DNA of 64,000 bases, from the NCBI GenBank assembly GCA_963580285.1, contig OY757015.1:133742029-133806028 (forward strand), given 5' to 3'. The position numbers and the translations under genes were made by a program. This document shows positions 55,401 to 57,969 of the stretch, in pieces (position 1 is the first letter of the stretch; each line of letters opens with the position of its first letter). The notes below the pieces were generated by a model, which saw only the letters and a list, made by a program, of their open reading frames with translations, searched no databases and had not been told where the DNA came from. Source of the DNA: Lucinisca nassula (Eukaryota; Mollusca; Bivalvia; Lucinida; Lucinidae).

Positions 55401-57969
55401 TTGTTAGTGGTCATATTGTTAACTGTTCTAGCAAGTTTAATATTTAAATTTTTGGTATTTTTTTGCTCTAAAAATGTGAGCAGCTTTTGCATTTGCAAAA
55501 GCTGCTCACATTTTTTTCAGCAAAAATATTAGCATATTTGCCATAATAAATGATCAAAGTTTTAACGATATGTTACTAACAATCTCGTTAGTTTTGAACA
55601 ACTGGCCCCTATTGGAGGCAGTTGCCAGAGCAGACCGGTTAAATCCAGACAAGACTGCTAATAACATAGTAAACAGTGAGCACTGTTTTCAATTATCACA
55701 TGAAAAACTTGATTACCTACAGCTATTCCTTTAAATTGTTCCAAATCTTTTGTTTGCCTATTTTAAAGGTACCAATAGCTTTAGACATGCATATGTGAAT
55801 GAGCTGTCACATGAGATAAAGGCATTTTGCATGCTTTGATTTATGACTTTCAAAATCACATGCCCAGCATACTACAAGGGATACACAGGATTACCTCACC
55901 CAGCCCATCAGGCCTGGAGAAATAGATTGGGCTGCATGGTGCCTCTGCCCAGAGCTGAAACTGACCAAACTTGACTACTGAAAAACAGCTTGGAAGAAGT
56001 CTGTCCAGGAAAAGTGGTGTGAGTTGGACTGTTCCTTTAACCATATCGTTTCTTTGGGTGGTAGGGCTTGAGATGTCATTTCATCATGGTGTAGGGTAAA
56101 AGTCACACAGAATTGGAAGCAAAGTCTCCAAATGACCTATATAGTGTTGACAGGGATGTAAAATGTCAGTTCCACCAATACAAACACACGGATACATCAA
56201 GGTCTCCTCTACATGTCTGCGACCGGTTAGACTGTCAGGAGCAGTCTGATCAGCTTCTACATGCTTTGCTATTGACCAGGGGCCAGTTGTTCAAAGCATC
56301 GTTAGCTTAATGAGTTCGTTAGTGGTCATATTGTTAACTCTTAGCAAGTACAATATCAAAAATTTTGGTATTTTTGCTGAAAAAATGAGAGCAGCTTTTG
56401 CATCCGCAAAAGCTGCTCAAATTTTTTCAGCAAAAATTTCAGCATATTTGCCATATTTAATGATCAAAGTTTTAATGATACGTTTACTAACGACATCGTT
56501 AGTGCCCGTGGAATCAGTACTGCGGCAGTCAATATATGTAATGATTAATTTGTCACTAACAACCATAAATGATTGACCTGCTGAACCAGAGTATGTTGTA
56601 CCTTTGCAAACACTATAGAAGCCATTAGAGCTGGCTAATCGGAGCTGAAAAGATAATCGATTATCAGTCCTGTCATTGCGATCGATAATCGATTAGTAAT
56701 CGCTGAGGTTTTTGTCATGATTTCATCTATCTGGCTTTCTGTCTGAGCATGACTCTTACCATATGTTGCACTTTACCATATGTAGATTTGAACAGTCAGG
56801 CCTGAGCAAACAGTGTAGACCCAGATGAGACACCGCATTCTGCGGCGTCTCATCAGGGTCTGCATGGTTTGCCACTCATCCAACTATTTTAGGCATAACT
56901 TTGGGTAGTAAATTGTACCTATCAAGTAATCGATTAAAAGCAAATCAGAAATGATAATCATTTTTGTGGAATTTATCGATCGATTAATTGATTATACGAT
57001 TAATCGTGTCAGCCTTAGAAGCCATCTGATCAGCATCTACATTGTTTGACATTCAGCTTATAATTTGTATGAATAAATAACATAATCCTATCAGTTGAAT
57101 GTCAGAAATGGGTGTGGCCCAATTGATTTATTCAACAGGATAAGGGTTTAACAGTGTCTGGATTTTTAGGGTAACTATGGTGATGTGGAAGAGCTCATTC
57201 AGATAAAATTGTTTATTATTATTTGACTATCCTGTATTGTTTGGGGGTCACCCATATCAACACTATTAAACACATGTTTTTAATGGCGTCAATTAAGAAA
57301 ACTGTCATTATACCCCCGGCGTATGCCATGGGGGTATATAGTTTTTGTCTTTTCCGTCTGTCTGTCTGTCCGTAAACAATTATTTTGTGTCAAAGATATC
57401 TCAGGAACTGCTTCACATAGAAACTTGAAATTTTGCACACATGATCAGTATGACTACTTGTATTGTGGGAAAGAAAATAAGGGCCAAGGGGTCAGGCCTT
57501 TTAGAGTTATTTCCCTTTGTAGTTCGGCACTGGCCGGGGGTATACTTGCCCCACTGGGCACTTTTGTCTAGTTAATCAAGTAATTTGGTATTGGCCCAGT
57601 TACAGGTCCGAGGTCTGCTGTATTGGCCCGAGGCCGAAGGCCGAGGCCAATACAGCTGACCGAGGGCCTGTAACTAGGCCAATACGAAATTACTTGATTA
57701 ATAACATTATATTATTCCAGGACCCAGAAGTGGCAACAGCATTCCAGGATGTGAGTACGAATCCCGCCAACATCTCCAAATACCAGAACAATGAGAAGGT
57801 CCAGAAAGTGATTAACAAGATGGCATCCAAGTTTGGCATGTTCTCAGGTGGAGCAGGTGGAGGGGAAGGAAAGCCTGATGGAGGCTCCGGAGAGTCGGGG
57901 TCTGGTGAAGGGTCTGGCGGGGCAACTGGTGCTGGGGGACCACCTAAATCATCCTTTGATGTGGATTAA
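19334..57969 (+). CDS. ST13: Hsc70-interacting protein (Hip), whole coding span, 11 coding exons
   Basis: The product is the cytosolic Hsc70 co-chaperone Hip, which binds the ATPase domain of Hsc70 through TPRs and stabilises its ADP state. Coding exons are 19334-19452, 26441-26486, 29532-29622, 33373-33510, 37980-38064, 41056-41166, 45848-45950, 49097-49213, 50168-50366, 54981-55057 and 57721-57969. All junctions are GT/AG and in phase, giving 444 residues. Order of parts: N-terminal dimerisation segment (about 1-45), acidic/Pro linker (46-115), three TPRs (about 117-218), charged helix (219-270), Gly-Gly-Phe/Met-Pro repeats (275-345), C-terminal DP domain (about 347-403), and a Gly/Ser/acidic tail (404-444). 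Vertebrate Hip has 369 residues; the extra length here lies in the repeat region and tail. Family assignment is by direct similarity in every exon. The start ATG lies just after a splice acceptor, so a 5' UTR exon is expected upstream. Confidence 0.97.
19666..20948. mobile_element. hAT-like 1.28-kb TIR element
   Basis: Ends CAGTGATTTTTTTA / TAAAAAAATCACTG are inverted. The flanks repeat CATATG (7 of 8 bases if the 8-bp hAT frame is used). The inside has GGGACCCACTGGGTCC-type sub-terminal repeats and no transposase frame. It sits inside a hairpin MITE (O) whose halves are at about 19640 and 20949. Confidence 0.75.
21040..21237 (+). mobile_element. SINE-B, 5' part (continues at 23424)
   Basis: Starts in the GCCCATCAGGGCTTGAAGAAAT block and stops at GAGATGTCATT, where a Helentron-like element is inserted. 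Confidence 0.85.
21238..23423 (+). mobile_element. Helentron-like (HINE-type) element, five-unit tandem core
   Basis: Sub-terminal inverted repeats TGCACGACCCGC (21237-21248) and GCGGGTCGTGCA (23392-23403); 5' stem ACCGACTGAAGTCGGT; GTCTGTCTGTCCGTCCG lead; five core copies starting near 21352, 21678, 22118, 22446 and 22759 (unit 313-330 bp, one of 440); 3' stem CTTCAGCTGAAG followed by CACTGGTT. It divides SINE-B between two Ts. No protein is encoded. Confidence 0.82.
23424..23512 (+). mobile_element. SINE-B, 3' part (continued from 21237)
   Basis: Resumes at TCATCTCAATATTGGGTAAA and ends GTTGACGGGGAGTTAAAC. Confidence 0.82.
23590..23811. mobile_element. MITE-L, interrupted
   Basis: ACACCTTGAGGACTTGCTGT start, GGAGCAGTCTGATCTGGGTC stem; cut at TTAGGATAAT by the next element. 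Confidence 0.7.
23812..24568 (+). mobile_element. Helentron-like element, ~190-bp core repeats
   Basis: AGGGCCCC sub-terminal repeat at both ends, 5' stem CCGCACTGAAAGTGTGGG, GTCCGTCTGTCTGTC lead, three to four cores starting CTGGATGGATTTAAATATTA, 3' stem GTCAGTTTCACTGAC followed by AGCTCTAGTT. Confidence 0.75.
24492..24691 (+). repeat. exact 100-bp tandem duplication
   Basis: The segment from TTTTTTAACATCAACATT to GGATATTAAGC is present twice with period exactly 100 and no difference. It covers the 3' end of the Helentron-like element plus about 22 bp of flank. Confidence 0.95.
25098..26384 (+). mobile_element. Helentron-like element, ~180-bp core repeats
   Basis: Sub-terminal repeats GTCGCACCTGCT (25099-25110) and AGCAGGTGCGAC (26344-26355); about six cores (GATAGGTACCTC at 25371, 25552, 25720, 25900, 26104); 3' stem AACTTCACCCAAGTT then GAATCTCTGGTT. 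Ends 57 bp before ST13 exon 2. Confidence 0.78.
26441..26486 (+). CDS. ST13: ST13 exon 2 (residues 40-55)
   Basis: A 46-nt exon between TTTTCTCAG and GAG|GTAAAT. It reads [16 protein letters not shown], equivalent to the start of the charged linker of Hip. A Helentron-like element ends about 57 bp upstream, so the branch-point region is squeezed between it and the exon. Confidence 0.92.
26512..26708. mobile_element. MITE-L
   Basis: AATGATCTTAAGTATTGGGACAGACAGGCC left, GGATTTTTACGGTAA right, AGCAGTCTAATCAGGGTC inner stem. Confidence 0.7.
26720..27490. other. intronic stretch, little recognised
   Basis: One MITE-Q end (26726) and short TATTATAGGTCA repeats at 27385-27430; otherwise nothing recognised. 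An open stretch at 27159-27347 has no acceptor in phase and no Hip similarity. Confidence 0.45.
27497..27757. mobile_element. palindromic MITE-Q
   Basis: ATAGCCTCAGATAAT / CTTTATCTGGAGCTAT ends; degenerate GGTACTCATTAGA stem. Confidence 0.65.
27831..28043. mobile_element. TTAA-type MITE, family PB1
   Basis: TTAACCCTTGTCCTGCTGAA / AGAACAAGGGTTAA ends; GATGGCTTCTTCAGAAGCCATC stem. Confidence 0.85.
28145..28575 (+). mobile_element. SINE-C (tRNA-derived) split by a PB2 MITE
   Basis: Head GTGGCCTGGTGGTAAGAGTG with B-box-like GTTTGAGCCTTG; body GGTTTTTGCC(T)ACCTCT; the tail AAAGGGCCATAAACAAACCC resumes after the MITE. Confidence 0.75.
28341..28546. mobile_element. TTAA-type MITE, family PB2, inserted in SINE-C
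   Basis: TTAACCCATTTAG...AAAATGGTTAA; removing it and one TTAA rejoins the SINE as ATTATCTTTAAAGGGCC, proving TTAA target duplication. Confidence 0.88.
29045..29185. mobile_element. MITE-E
   Basis: GGACAGATAGGCCAGAGCAA, ACTCAGATGAGA and TCTCATCGGGGTCTAC blocks. Confidence 0.65.
29225..29458. mobile_element. TTAA-type MITE, family M
   Basis: TTAACCCTTAAGACGCTGAG left, inner stem GACTGCTCCTACAGGAGCAGTC, right CAAAGCAGACGACAGTTGTT then GGGTTAG. Confidence 0.72.
29532..29622 (+). CDS. ST13: ST13 exon 3 (Pro/Glu linker, residues 56-86)
   Basis: Acceptor TTTTTAAG, donor ATTG|GTAGGC, 91 nt, phase 0 to phase 1. It encodes a Pro-Lys-Glu rich linker that ends in the acidic EESDESD stretch, which corresponds to the PSSEESDLE region of vertebrate Hip. 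Confidence 0.92.
29685..30058. mobile_element. element N with PB1 MITE inside, copy 1
   Basis: CAGGACTCATATTTTTCAGG / GTCAGTATGAGGCCTG ends. A PB1 MITE (29808-30004) interrupts it at the same place as in copy 2. Confidence 0.75.
30064..30232 (+). mobile_element. SINE-D (tRNA-derived)
   Basis: A box TGGTGTAGTGGTTACGC, degraded B box GGAATGATCC, tail GTTGGTGGGACGTAAAACTC. Confidence 0.82.
30631..30800 (+). mobile_element. SINE-C fragment
   Basis: CTGTTGGTTTGAGCCTGGCT B-box region, GTTCTGCAACAAGAGG, tail TTGAAAGGGACATAAAAC; the A box is lost. Confidence 0.7.
30897..31270. mobile_element. element N with PB1 MITE inside, copy 2
   Basis: CAGGCCTCATATTTTTCCGG / GTCAGTATGAGGCCTG ends; PB1 MITE at 31015-31215 (TTAACCCTTACCCTGCTGA ... 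AGGATAAGGGTTGA). Confidence 0.8.
31488..31727. mobile_element. MITE-B, full-length reference copy
   Basis: TIRs ACACCACAACCTC / GAGGTTGTGGTGT; several GTGTTATATCC units; perfect centre AAATGACCATTTATGGTCATTT. TA on each side suits a Tc1/mariner-type target. Confidence 0.88.
31728..32260. other. intronic stretch without recognised elements
   Basis: Nothing shared with the rest of the window, no supported exon. Confidence 0.4.
32340..32460. mobile_element. hairpin MITE, family O
   Basis: CTATAAACCTATGTT / AACACAGGTTTATATGG arms and GGTTCTAATGAATACC half-stem; related to 20949-21040 and 62038-62200. Confidence 0.6.
32474..32847. mobile_element. hAT-type MITE with perfect 8-bp TSD
   Basis: Ends TAGGGCTGGCTAATCG / CGATTAATCGTGTCAGCCTTA; TSD CCAAATAC at 32466-32473 and 32848-32855. 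A MITE-E copy (about 32640-32745) sits inside, with GACGCCGCAGATTGCGGCGTC. Confidence 0.93.
32898..33112. mobile_element. TTAA-type MITE, family PB2
   Basis: TTAACCCTTTTTGTACCAAA / CACATGGGTTAA ends; the inner hairpin is shortened. Confidence 0.8.
33128..33331. mobile_element. MITE-G, full length
   Basis: TATACAGTAAAATTCC / GGAATTTTACTGTATA ends and a strong stem CTGTTCAAAAGTGGTCTT / AAGACCACTTTTGAACAG. Ends 41 bp upstream of ST13 exon 4. Confidence 0.87.
33373..33510 (+). CDS. ST13: ST13 exon 4 (acidic linker into TPR1, residues 86-132)
   Basis: Acceptor TTCTTTTAG, donor GATG|GTAAGC, 138 nt. It reads [20 protein letters not shown] and then [20 protein letters not shown], which aligns with the acidic linker and first TPR helix of Hip. 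A MITE (33128-33331) ends only about 40 bp upstream of the exon. Confidence 0.95.
33569..33873 (+). mobile_element. SINE-B, full length with TSD
   Basis: From GCCCCTGCCCATTCGGGCTT to GATGTTAAACCTCAAATC and CAAA tail. CATTGTAAC flanks both sides (33560-33568, 33874-33882). Confidence 0.87.
33940..34315. mobile_element. hairpin MITE A2 carrying element P
   Basis: A2 ends CAATGAACACCCCTCTAAAA and GAAAACTGGGGTTTACAGGG surround element P (33982-34122, TATTTGCATTATCTGCTGGC / GCCAGCAAATAATGCA). Confidence 0.65.
34340..34497. mobile_element. palindromic MITE-P, 158 bp
   Basis: Arms TATTTGCATTATTTGCTGGC / CCAGCAAATAATGCAAATA and centre CCCCCCTGACCTTGAAAGG / its complement, with AACAGGTAACCAGACC on both sides of the loop. 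Confidence 0.87.
34620..36429 (+). mobile_element. Helentron-like element with nine ~160-bp core repeats
   Basis: 5' stem AGCTCACCTGTCACGTAGTG / GACGAGGTGAGC; cores with CAAGGCCCAGATCTT near 34908, 35064, 35231, 35391, 35550, 35719, 35884, 36051 and 36206 (mean spacing 162 bp); sub-terminal CAGGTGAGC; 3' stem GGGCCATCATGGCCC then TCTTTTTT. Same family as 59077-60464. Architecture resembles bivalve 'pearl'-type elements. Confidence 0.8.
36454..36776. mobile_element. TTAA-type MITE, family M, with 48-bp internal triplication
   Basis: TTAACCGTTAAGATGCC / ATCTTATGGGTTAA ends. ACAGGCARACAGTGTGGACC units start at 36553, 36601 and 36649. Confidence 0.8.
36929..37094 (+). mobile_element. SINE-D (tRNA-derived) with 13-bp TSD
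   Basis: A box GGTGTAGTGGTTACGC, B box GGATTGATCCC, tail GTTGGTGGGACGTAAAACTC. TSD CACCAAGGATAGT / CACCAAGGGTAGT (36916-36928, 37095-37107), one mismatch. Confidence 0.9.
37135..37235 (+). mobile_element. SINE-B 3' fragment
   Basis: AAAGTCCCATAAATTTGGAAGC to GTTGAGGGGGATGTAAAA. Confidence 0.7.
37384..37590 (-). mobile_element. SINE-C, reverse
   Basis: The reverse complement begins GGCCTCTGTGGCCTAGTGGG (A box) and contains TTTCAAGCCTTGCAAAG in place of the B box. Confidence 0.7.
37591..37895 (+). mobile_element. SINE-A tail split by PB2 MITE (37664-37871)
   Basis: GTTTTGACTGGGCCG before and ACTCCAGAATAAA after the MITE together form the SINE-A tail GACTGGGCCGTTAAACTCCA. The MITE has TTAACCCATTTTGTACC / AAATGGTTTAA ends. 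Confidence 0.8.
37980..38064 (+). CDS. ST13: ST13 exon 5 (TPR1, residues 132-160)
   Basis: Acceptor GCATTTCAG, donor CAAG|GTAAAA, 85 nt. It encodes [20 protein letters not shown] and MLYAKRA, a canonical TPR with the conserved Leu, Asn-Pro and Tyr-Arg-Ala positions of Hip TPR1. Confidence 0.96.
38165..38330. mobile_element. palindromic MITE-Q with 32-bp perfect arms
   Basis: 38241-38272 and 38276-38307 are exact complements (stem CATTGTGGGTACTCATTAGA). An extra partial left arm (38202-38238) precedes. Confidence 0.82.
38630..38908 (+). mobile_element. SINE-A
   Basis: A-box region GTGACTCAGTCAGATGCGC, body TTCAAGAATGGCAGTTATC, tail GCCCTTAAACTCCAAA. Confidence 0.75.
39002..39245 (+). mobile_element. 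SINE-B, 5'-truncated
   Basis: Begins at ACGAGTACTGGTAAACTGCT and ends GTTGACGGGGACGTTAACCTC with a CA-rich tail. Confidence 0.78.
39478..39750 (+). mobile_element. SINE-A, diverged
   Basis: TTAGATGCATGTCTAACTGG head, AACATTCTTTCATGGAGATT, tail GTTGACATGGCTGTTAAATG. Confidence 0.68.
39763..39980. mobile_element. MITE-L
   Basis: ACCATAATGATCCTATGTAT left, GACTGCTCAAGGAGCAGTC stem, TTTTTAGGATTTTTACGATAA right. Confidence 0.75.
39988..40200. mobile_element. TTAA-type MITE, family PB1, upstream of exon 6
   Basis: TTAACCCTTATCTTGCTGTT / AGCAAGATAAGGGTTAA; opposite in orientation to 41176-41388 and highly similar to it. Confidence 0.88.
40287..40697. mobile_element. MITE-L in two overlapping halves around the exon-6 copy
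   Basis: TTTTAACAAATTTGTTCCAC to ACTGCTCCTTTAGG occurs at 40338-40436 and again at 40537-40629, with the exon-6 fragment between. Only the second copy continues to ACTTAGGATCATTACGGT. Confidence 0.82.
40442..40534 (+). pseudogene. ST13: truncated duplicate of ST13 exon 6
   Basis: TGTTTCAG plus the first 84 nt of exon 6 are repeated here, identical as far as I can read. The copy breaks at ...CTACACC, where the true exon continues CTATAAATGG but this copy runs into repeat DNA. It keeps an acceptor but has no donor at the exon end; reading on reaches a stop at a TGA about 80 nt later. It lies between two half-copies of the same MITE (40287-40440 and 40536-40697). Confidence 0.9.
40699..41001 (-). 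mobile_element. SINE-B, reverse, with 15-bp TSD, just upstream of exon 6
   Basis: TAGGATCATTACGGT is repeated at 40684-40698 and 41002-41016. The SINE runs from the GTTTGATTTGAGGTTTAACG tail to CAAGCCCTATTGGCAGGGGC. Its TSD end is 39 bp from exon 6. Confidence 0.92.
41056..41166 (+). CDS. ST13: ST13 exon 6 (TPR2, residues 160-197)
   Basis: Acceptor CTGTTTCAG, donor AAAAAA|GTAAGC, 111 nt. It encodes [20 protein letters not shown] and KWRGKA, nearly invariant in Hip proteins. The first 84 nt are duplicated at 40450-40533. The exon sits between two inverted piggyBac-like MITEs; the downstream one starts 10 bp past the donor. Confidence 0.96.
41176..41388. mobile_element. TTAA-type MITE, family PB1, 10 bp after exon 6 donor
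   Basis: TTAACCCTTATCTTGCTGAA / AGCATGATAAGAGTTAA with GATGGCTTCTTCAGAAGCCATC stem. Confidence 0.87.
41446..41675 (+). mobile_element. SINE-C (tRNA-derived), near complete
   Basis: GTGGCCTAATGGATAAGAGC (A box), GGTTTGAGCCTGG (B box), GAGTTCTGCAACGCAAGG, tail TTGAAAGGGCTGTAAAACC. Confidence 0.82.
41797..41992. mobile_element. MITE-G, degenerate
   Basis: ACAGTAAACTTCAGCTTTAA start, CGAAATTTTACTGCA end, AGTGGTCTTAAAAAAACACT stem. Confidence 0.65.
42180..42440. mobile_element. hairpin MITE A2, good copy
   Basis: TCACGTGAACAAGTCCGTGA end, then GAAAACTGGGGTTTACGGGG and the stem GTGGGTACTCGTTAGAACCG / GGTTCTAACGAGTACC at 42297-42350. Confidence 0.8.
42661..44272 (+). mobile_element. Helentron-like element, ~180-bp core with AGGTCAAGGTCA
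   Basis: 5' stem ATGCCCCTGCATC / GATGGTGGGGGCAT; seven or more cores each with CAGCAATACCCCCACCCATG and CTCAAGGTCAAGGTCA; sub-terminal GGCAGGGACAT; 3' stem GTCAAATTGAC then TTATTTCTAGTT. Confidence 0.75.
44326..44480 (+). mobile_element. Helentron-like 5' fragment (AGCTCACCTGAG family)
   Basis: AGCTCACCTGAGC / AAGGTGAGCTATTGTGATCACC stem as at 59077, with no core repeats following. Confidence 0.65.
44480..45085. other. intronic stretch without recognised elements
   Basis: AT-rich; no shared repeat and no supported exon seen. Confidence 0.4.
45089..45299. mobile_element. TTAA-type MITE, family PB1
   Basis: ATAACCCTTGTCTTGCTG left, AGCAAGATAAGGGTTAA right; GATGGCTTCTGAAGAAGCCATC stem. Followed by a MITE-D half (45300-45470). 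Confidence 0.82.
45624..45815. mobile_element. palindromic MITE-Q
   Basis: ATAGCCCCAGTTAAGAGAGG end, stem GAAGCGCCTCACCGAGGCGCTTC. Ends about 30 bp before ST13 exon 7. Confidence 0.75.
45848..45950 (+). CDS. ST13: ST13 exon 7 (TPR3, residues 197-231)
   Basis: Acceptor AATTTTCAG, donor AAT|GTAAGT, 103 nt. It encodes [20 protein letters not shown] and [10 protein letters not shown], matching TPR3 and the start of the following helix in Hip. Confidence 0.95.
45995..46447. mobile_element. palindromic MITE-J
   Basis: GATCTGATAAAGATATGCTA start; strong stem GGCTTCGAGAACGC..GTAGAATCGC / GCGATTCTAC..GCGTTCTCGAAGCC at 46330-46400. Confidence 0.78.
46512..46815 (+). mobile_element. SINE-A (tRNA-derived), near complete
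   Basis: TGATAGCTCAGTCGGATGTG A box, GGGTTTGATTCC B box, tail TTGATTGGGCCGTTAAACTC. AGGCTTGC occurs at both ends (46504-46511, 46816-46823). Confidence 0.82.
46816..47329. other. intronic stretch without recognised elements
   Basis: No shared repeat or supported exon seen. Confidence 0.4.
47330..47585 (+). mobile_element. SINE-A
   Basis: CTGGGTAGTTCAGTCTGATG A box, GGTTTGGAGCC B box, tail TTTGTCTGGGCCATAAGACC then CAAACAAA. Confidence 0.78.
48014..48941 (+). mobile_element. SINE-A with 12-bp TSD, itself split
   Basis: CCTCGGTAGCTCAGTCAGAT A box, GGTTCGATACC B box, tail TGTTGACTGGGTCTTTAAAC. TSD CAAGAACCCACA at 48002-48013 and 48942-48953. Split by the TIR element at about 48231-48842. Confidence 0.9.
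48231..48842. mobile_element. 612-bp TIR element inside SINE-A
   Basis: Ends TGCTGTTTTCTTCCTGATTT and (inverted) TGCCTCTTTCTTATTGATTC share about 75% identity over 28 bp. Flanked by TA. No transposase frame. Confidence 0.7.
49097..49213 (+). CDS. ST13: ST13 exon 8 (charged helix, residues 232-270)
   Basis: Acceptor CATTTGTAG, donor AAA|GTAAGT, 117 nt, phase 0 to 0. The 39 residues are almost all Lys/Arg/Glu with the heptad-like [20 protein letters not shown] run. This is the highly charged helix of Hip that follows the TPRs and helps Hsc70 binding. Confidence 0.95.
49231..49385 (+). mobile_element. Helentron-like 5' fragment
   Basis: ATGCCCCCACCACAGAGTGG..GGAAAGCAT stem followed by GTGTCTGTCTATACTACTTG; no core. 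Confidence 0.5.
49386..49609. mobile_element. MITE-B, near full length
   Basis: ACACCACAACCTCTTTATAA start, centre AAATGACCATTTATGGTCATTT, end GAAGTTGCAGTGT. Confidence 0.85.
49680..49850. mobile_element. hairpin MITE-S
   Basis: Stem GTGTGTACTCATTAGAATCACC / GGTGATTCTACTGAGTACACAC at 49750-49800; related copy at 54290-54480. Confidence 0.75.
50168..50366 (+). CDS. ST13: ST13 exon 9 (GGFPGGMP repeats, residues 271-337)
   Basis: Acceptor TTCTTACAG, donor CCAG|GTAAGT, 199 nt. After a Ser-rich lead the exon is a 24-bp minisatellite encoding six GGFPGGMP octapeptides, then [14 protein letters not shown]. Vertebrate Hip has a shorter, less regular GGMP region at the same place. The antisense frame is open (Pro-rich) only because of this repeat. 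Confidence 0.95.
50560..50600. mobile_element. PB1 right-end fragment
   Basis: TTTATTCAGCAGGATGAGGG then TTAA. Confidence 0.6.
50690..52492 (-). mobile_element. 5'-truncated LINE insertion
   Basis: This spans the RT frame and its short flanks. The 5' (right) break is near 52490, where it meets a degenerate TTAACCC-type MITE. The 3' end lies somewhere in 50600-50690. I could not read a clear target-site duplication. Confidence 0.8.
50691..52475 (-). CDS. non-LTR retrotransposon reverse transcriptase (5'-truncated LINE)
   Basis: An uninterrupted 594-codon frame antisense to ST13 in intron 9. RT motifs in order: [10 protein letters not shown] (about 233-242, motif A), [14 protein letters not shown] (291-304, motif B), LFADD (321-325, motif C), and KYLGV (395-399). 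The C-terminal part ends with the [14 protein letters not shown] motif typical of LINE ORF2. No endonuclease domain is present; the frame begins at the linker that normally precedes the RT ([20 protein letters not shown]). It is therefore a 5'-truncated copy, but with no stop or frameshift, suggesting recent insertion. The clade is not determined. Confidence 0.93.
   Translation of the reverse strand: MLYQLNKQNNMSLFQGHKPRDFYIYINSQKKDRQGIPPLNKRGGDGVAESDSERVEELVGQFNDAFNKTEFTEVPMTGRSAPFMNNIVVTAAGVIKLLQGLNSSKALGPDELHPRVLKELANELGPVFAHLFQQSLDTGEIPKEWLLANICPLFKKRDRALARNYRPVSLTCVLCKLLEHIVCSNIMAHLDEHKLLSDRQHAFRKKHSCETQLSTVINDWAKILDKGGQVDTFILDFEKAFDTPPHELLKSKLFGYGIGGKTLKWIDSFLCYRKQRVVVNGESFEWAPVLSGVPQGTVLGPLLFSLYINDISTDIDSEIRLFADDCVCYREIRDTVDSLKLQADIDRLGCWARKWGMRFQPVKCNIMQITRKRSNKVEASYTLEGTVLENVDSIKYLGVTISHNLRWNTHISNMCTKANRTLGFLRRNLHQCPQDVKEAAYKGLVRPILEYGSCIWDPSGVVLNDEIEKVQNRAARFVTGNYCFETGSMTGILRKLKWESLKKRRKDSRLILLYKGLKGAASIPTDDLVPPARHCRNHHSLAFQTLSARTNIYKESFFPRTIRDWNALPDSIISTAEGADDCVAKFTSLIRARD
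52523..52737. mobile_element. TTAA-type MITE, family PB2, degenerate
   Basis: TTTACCCATTTTGTACGGGT left, GTATGAAAAGGGTTAA right, AGATCAGATGCAGCAG partial stem. Confidence 0.72.
52839..53048. mobile_element. MITE-L
   Basis: TACCGTAAAATTCCAAAAAA left, ACTTGGGATCATCATGGTAT right, inner GACTGCTCCTTCTGATCTGG. Confidence 0.78.
53423..53640 (+). mobile_element. SINE-B, 3'-truncated
   Basis: GCCCATCGGGGCTTGAAGAA to CATCTCAATGTCGGGTAAAT; the last third is missing. Confidence 0.8.
53641..54045. other. intronic stretch, weak hairpin only
   Basis: ACAAGAAACAAATGTTG and AATATTTGTTTCTTGG may be old hairpin arms; nothing else recognised. Confidence 0.4.
54050..54261. mobile_element. MITE-L
   Basis: ACGTTAAAAATCCTACAAAT left, TATAGGATCATTACGGTAA right. 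Confidence 0.75.
54290..54480. mobile_element. hairpin MITE-S
   Basis: Stem GTGCATTCATTAGAATCACC / GGCGATTCTAATGAGTTCAC. Confidence 0.72.
54655..54905. mobile_element. hairpin MITE A2 (right end TTGTTCACGTGATG)
   Basis: TTTGGGAGCTTGTTAGAACTGCC / AATTCTAACAAGTACCCAC stem, then GTAAACCCC..GGGGTTTA and CATGGACTTGTTCACGTGAT. About 75 bp upstream of exon 10. Confidence 0.75.
54981..55057 (+). CDS. ST13: ST13 exon 10 (start of DP domain, residues 337-362)
   Basis: Acceptor TCTATTTCAG, donor TCG|GTAATC, 77 nt. It encodes [19 protein letters not shown], the first DP motif of the C-terminal Hip domain, equivalent to GLNEILSDPEVLAAMQ in vertebrates. Confidence 0.94.
55364..55609. mobile_element. palindromic MITE-D, full length
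   Basis: GGGGCCAGTTGTTCAAA / TTTTGAACAACTGGCCCC ends and stem GAGCAGCTTTTGCA / TGCAAAAGCTGCTC. Confidence 0.87.
55890..56165 (+). mobile_element. SINE-B, diverged
   Basis: CCAGCCCATCAGGCCTGGAG to GTTGACAGGGATGTAAAA. Confidence 0.75.
56279..56504. mobile_element. palindromic MITE-D, right end lost
   Basis: GGGGCCAGTTGTTCAAAGCA start; stem GAGCAGCTTTTGCATCCGC; breaks at GACATCGTTAGT. Confidence 0.8.
56626..57017. mobile_element. hAT-type MITE with perfect 8-bp TSD, second copy
   Basis: TAGAGCTGGCTAATCGG / TTAATCGTGTCAGCCTTA ends; TSD GAAGCCAT at 56618-56625 and 57018-57025. It carries MITE-E at the same internal site as the copy at 32474 and is itself inserted in a PB1 MITE whose right half continues to 57152. 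Confidence 0.93.
57310..57572 (+). mobile_element. short Helentron-like element without core array
   Basis: 5' stem TATACCCCCGG..CCATGGGGGTATA, CCGTCTGTCTGTCTGTCCG lead, sub-terminal CCGGGGGTATA, 3' stem TGCCCCACTGGGCA then CTTTTGTCTAGTT. Confidence 0.75.
57572..57701. repeat. 130-bp palindrome abutting the exon 11 acceptor
   Basis: TTAATCAAGTAATTTGGTAT / ATACGAAATTACTTGATTAA outer arms and GTATTGGCCCGAGGCCG / GGCCGAGGCCAATAC inner arms. Nineteen bases separate it from the exon. Confidence 0.87.
57721..57969 (+). CDS. ST13: ST13 exon 11 (DP domain, Gly/acidic tail, stop; residues 363-444)
   Basis: Acceptor ATTATTCCAG; coding 249 nt to TAA at 57967. It encodes the second DP motif ([20 protein letters not shown]) and the helix [12 protein letters not shown]. 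Vertebrate Hip stops soon after this; here about 40 residues of Gly/Ser/Glu follow, ending SSFDVD. A palindrome ends only 19 bp upstream of the exon. Ten bases after the stop there is a possible donor, G|GTAAAC. Confidence 0.95.
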   Translation, partial: DPEVATAFQDVSTNPANISKYQNNEKVQKVINKMASKFGMFSGGAGGGEGKPDGGSGESGSGEGSGGATGAGGPPKSSFDVD

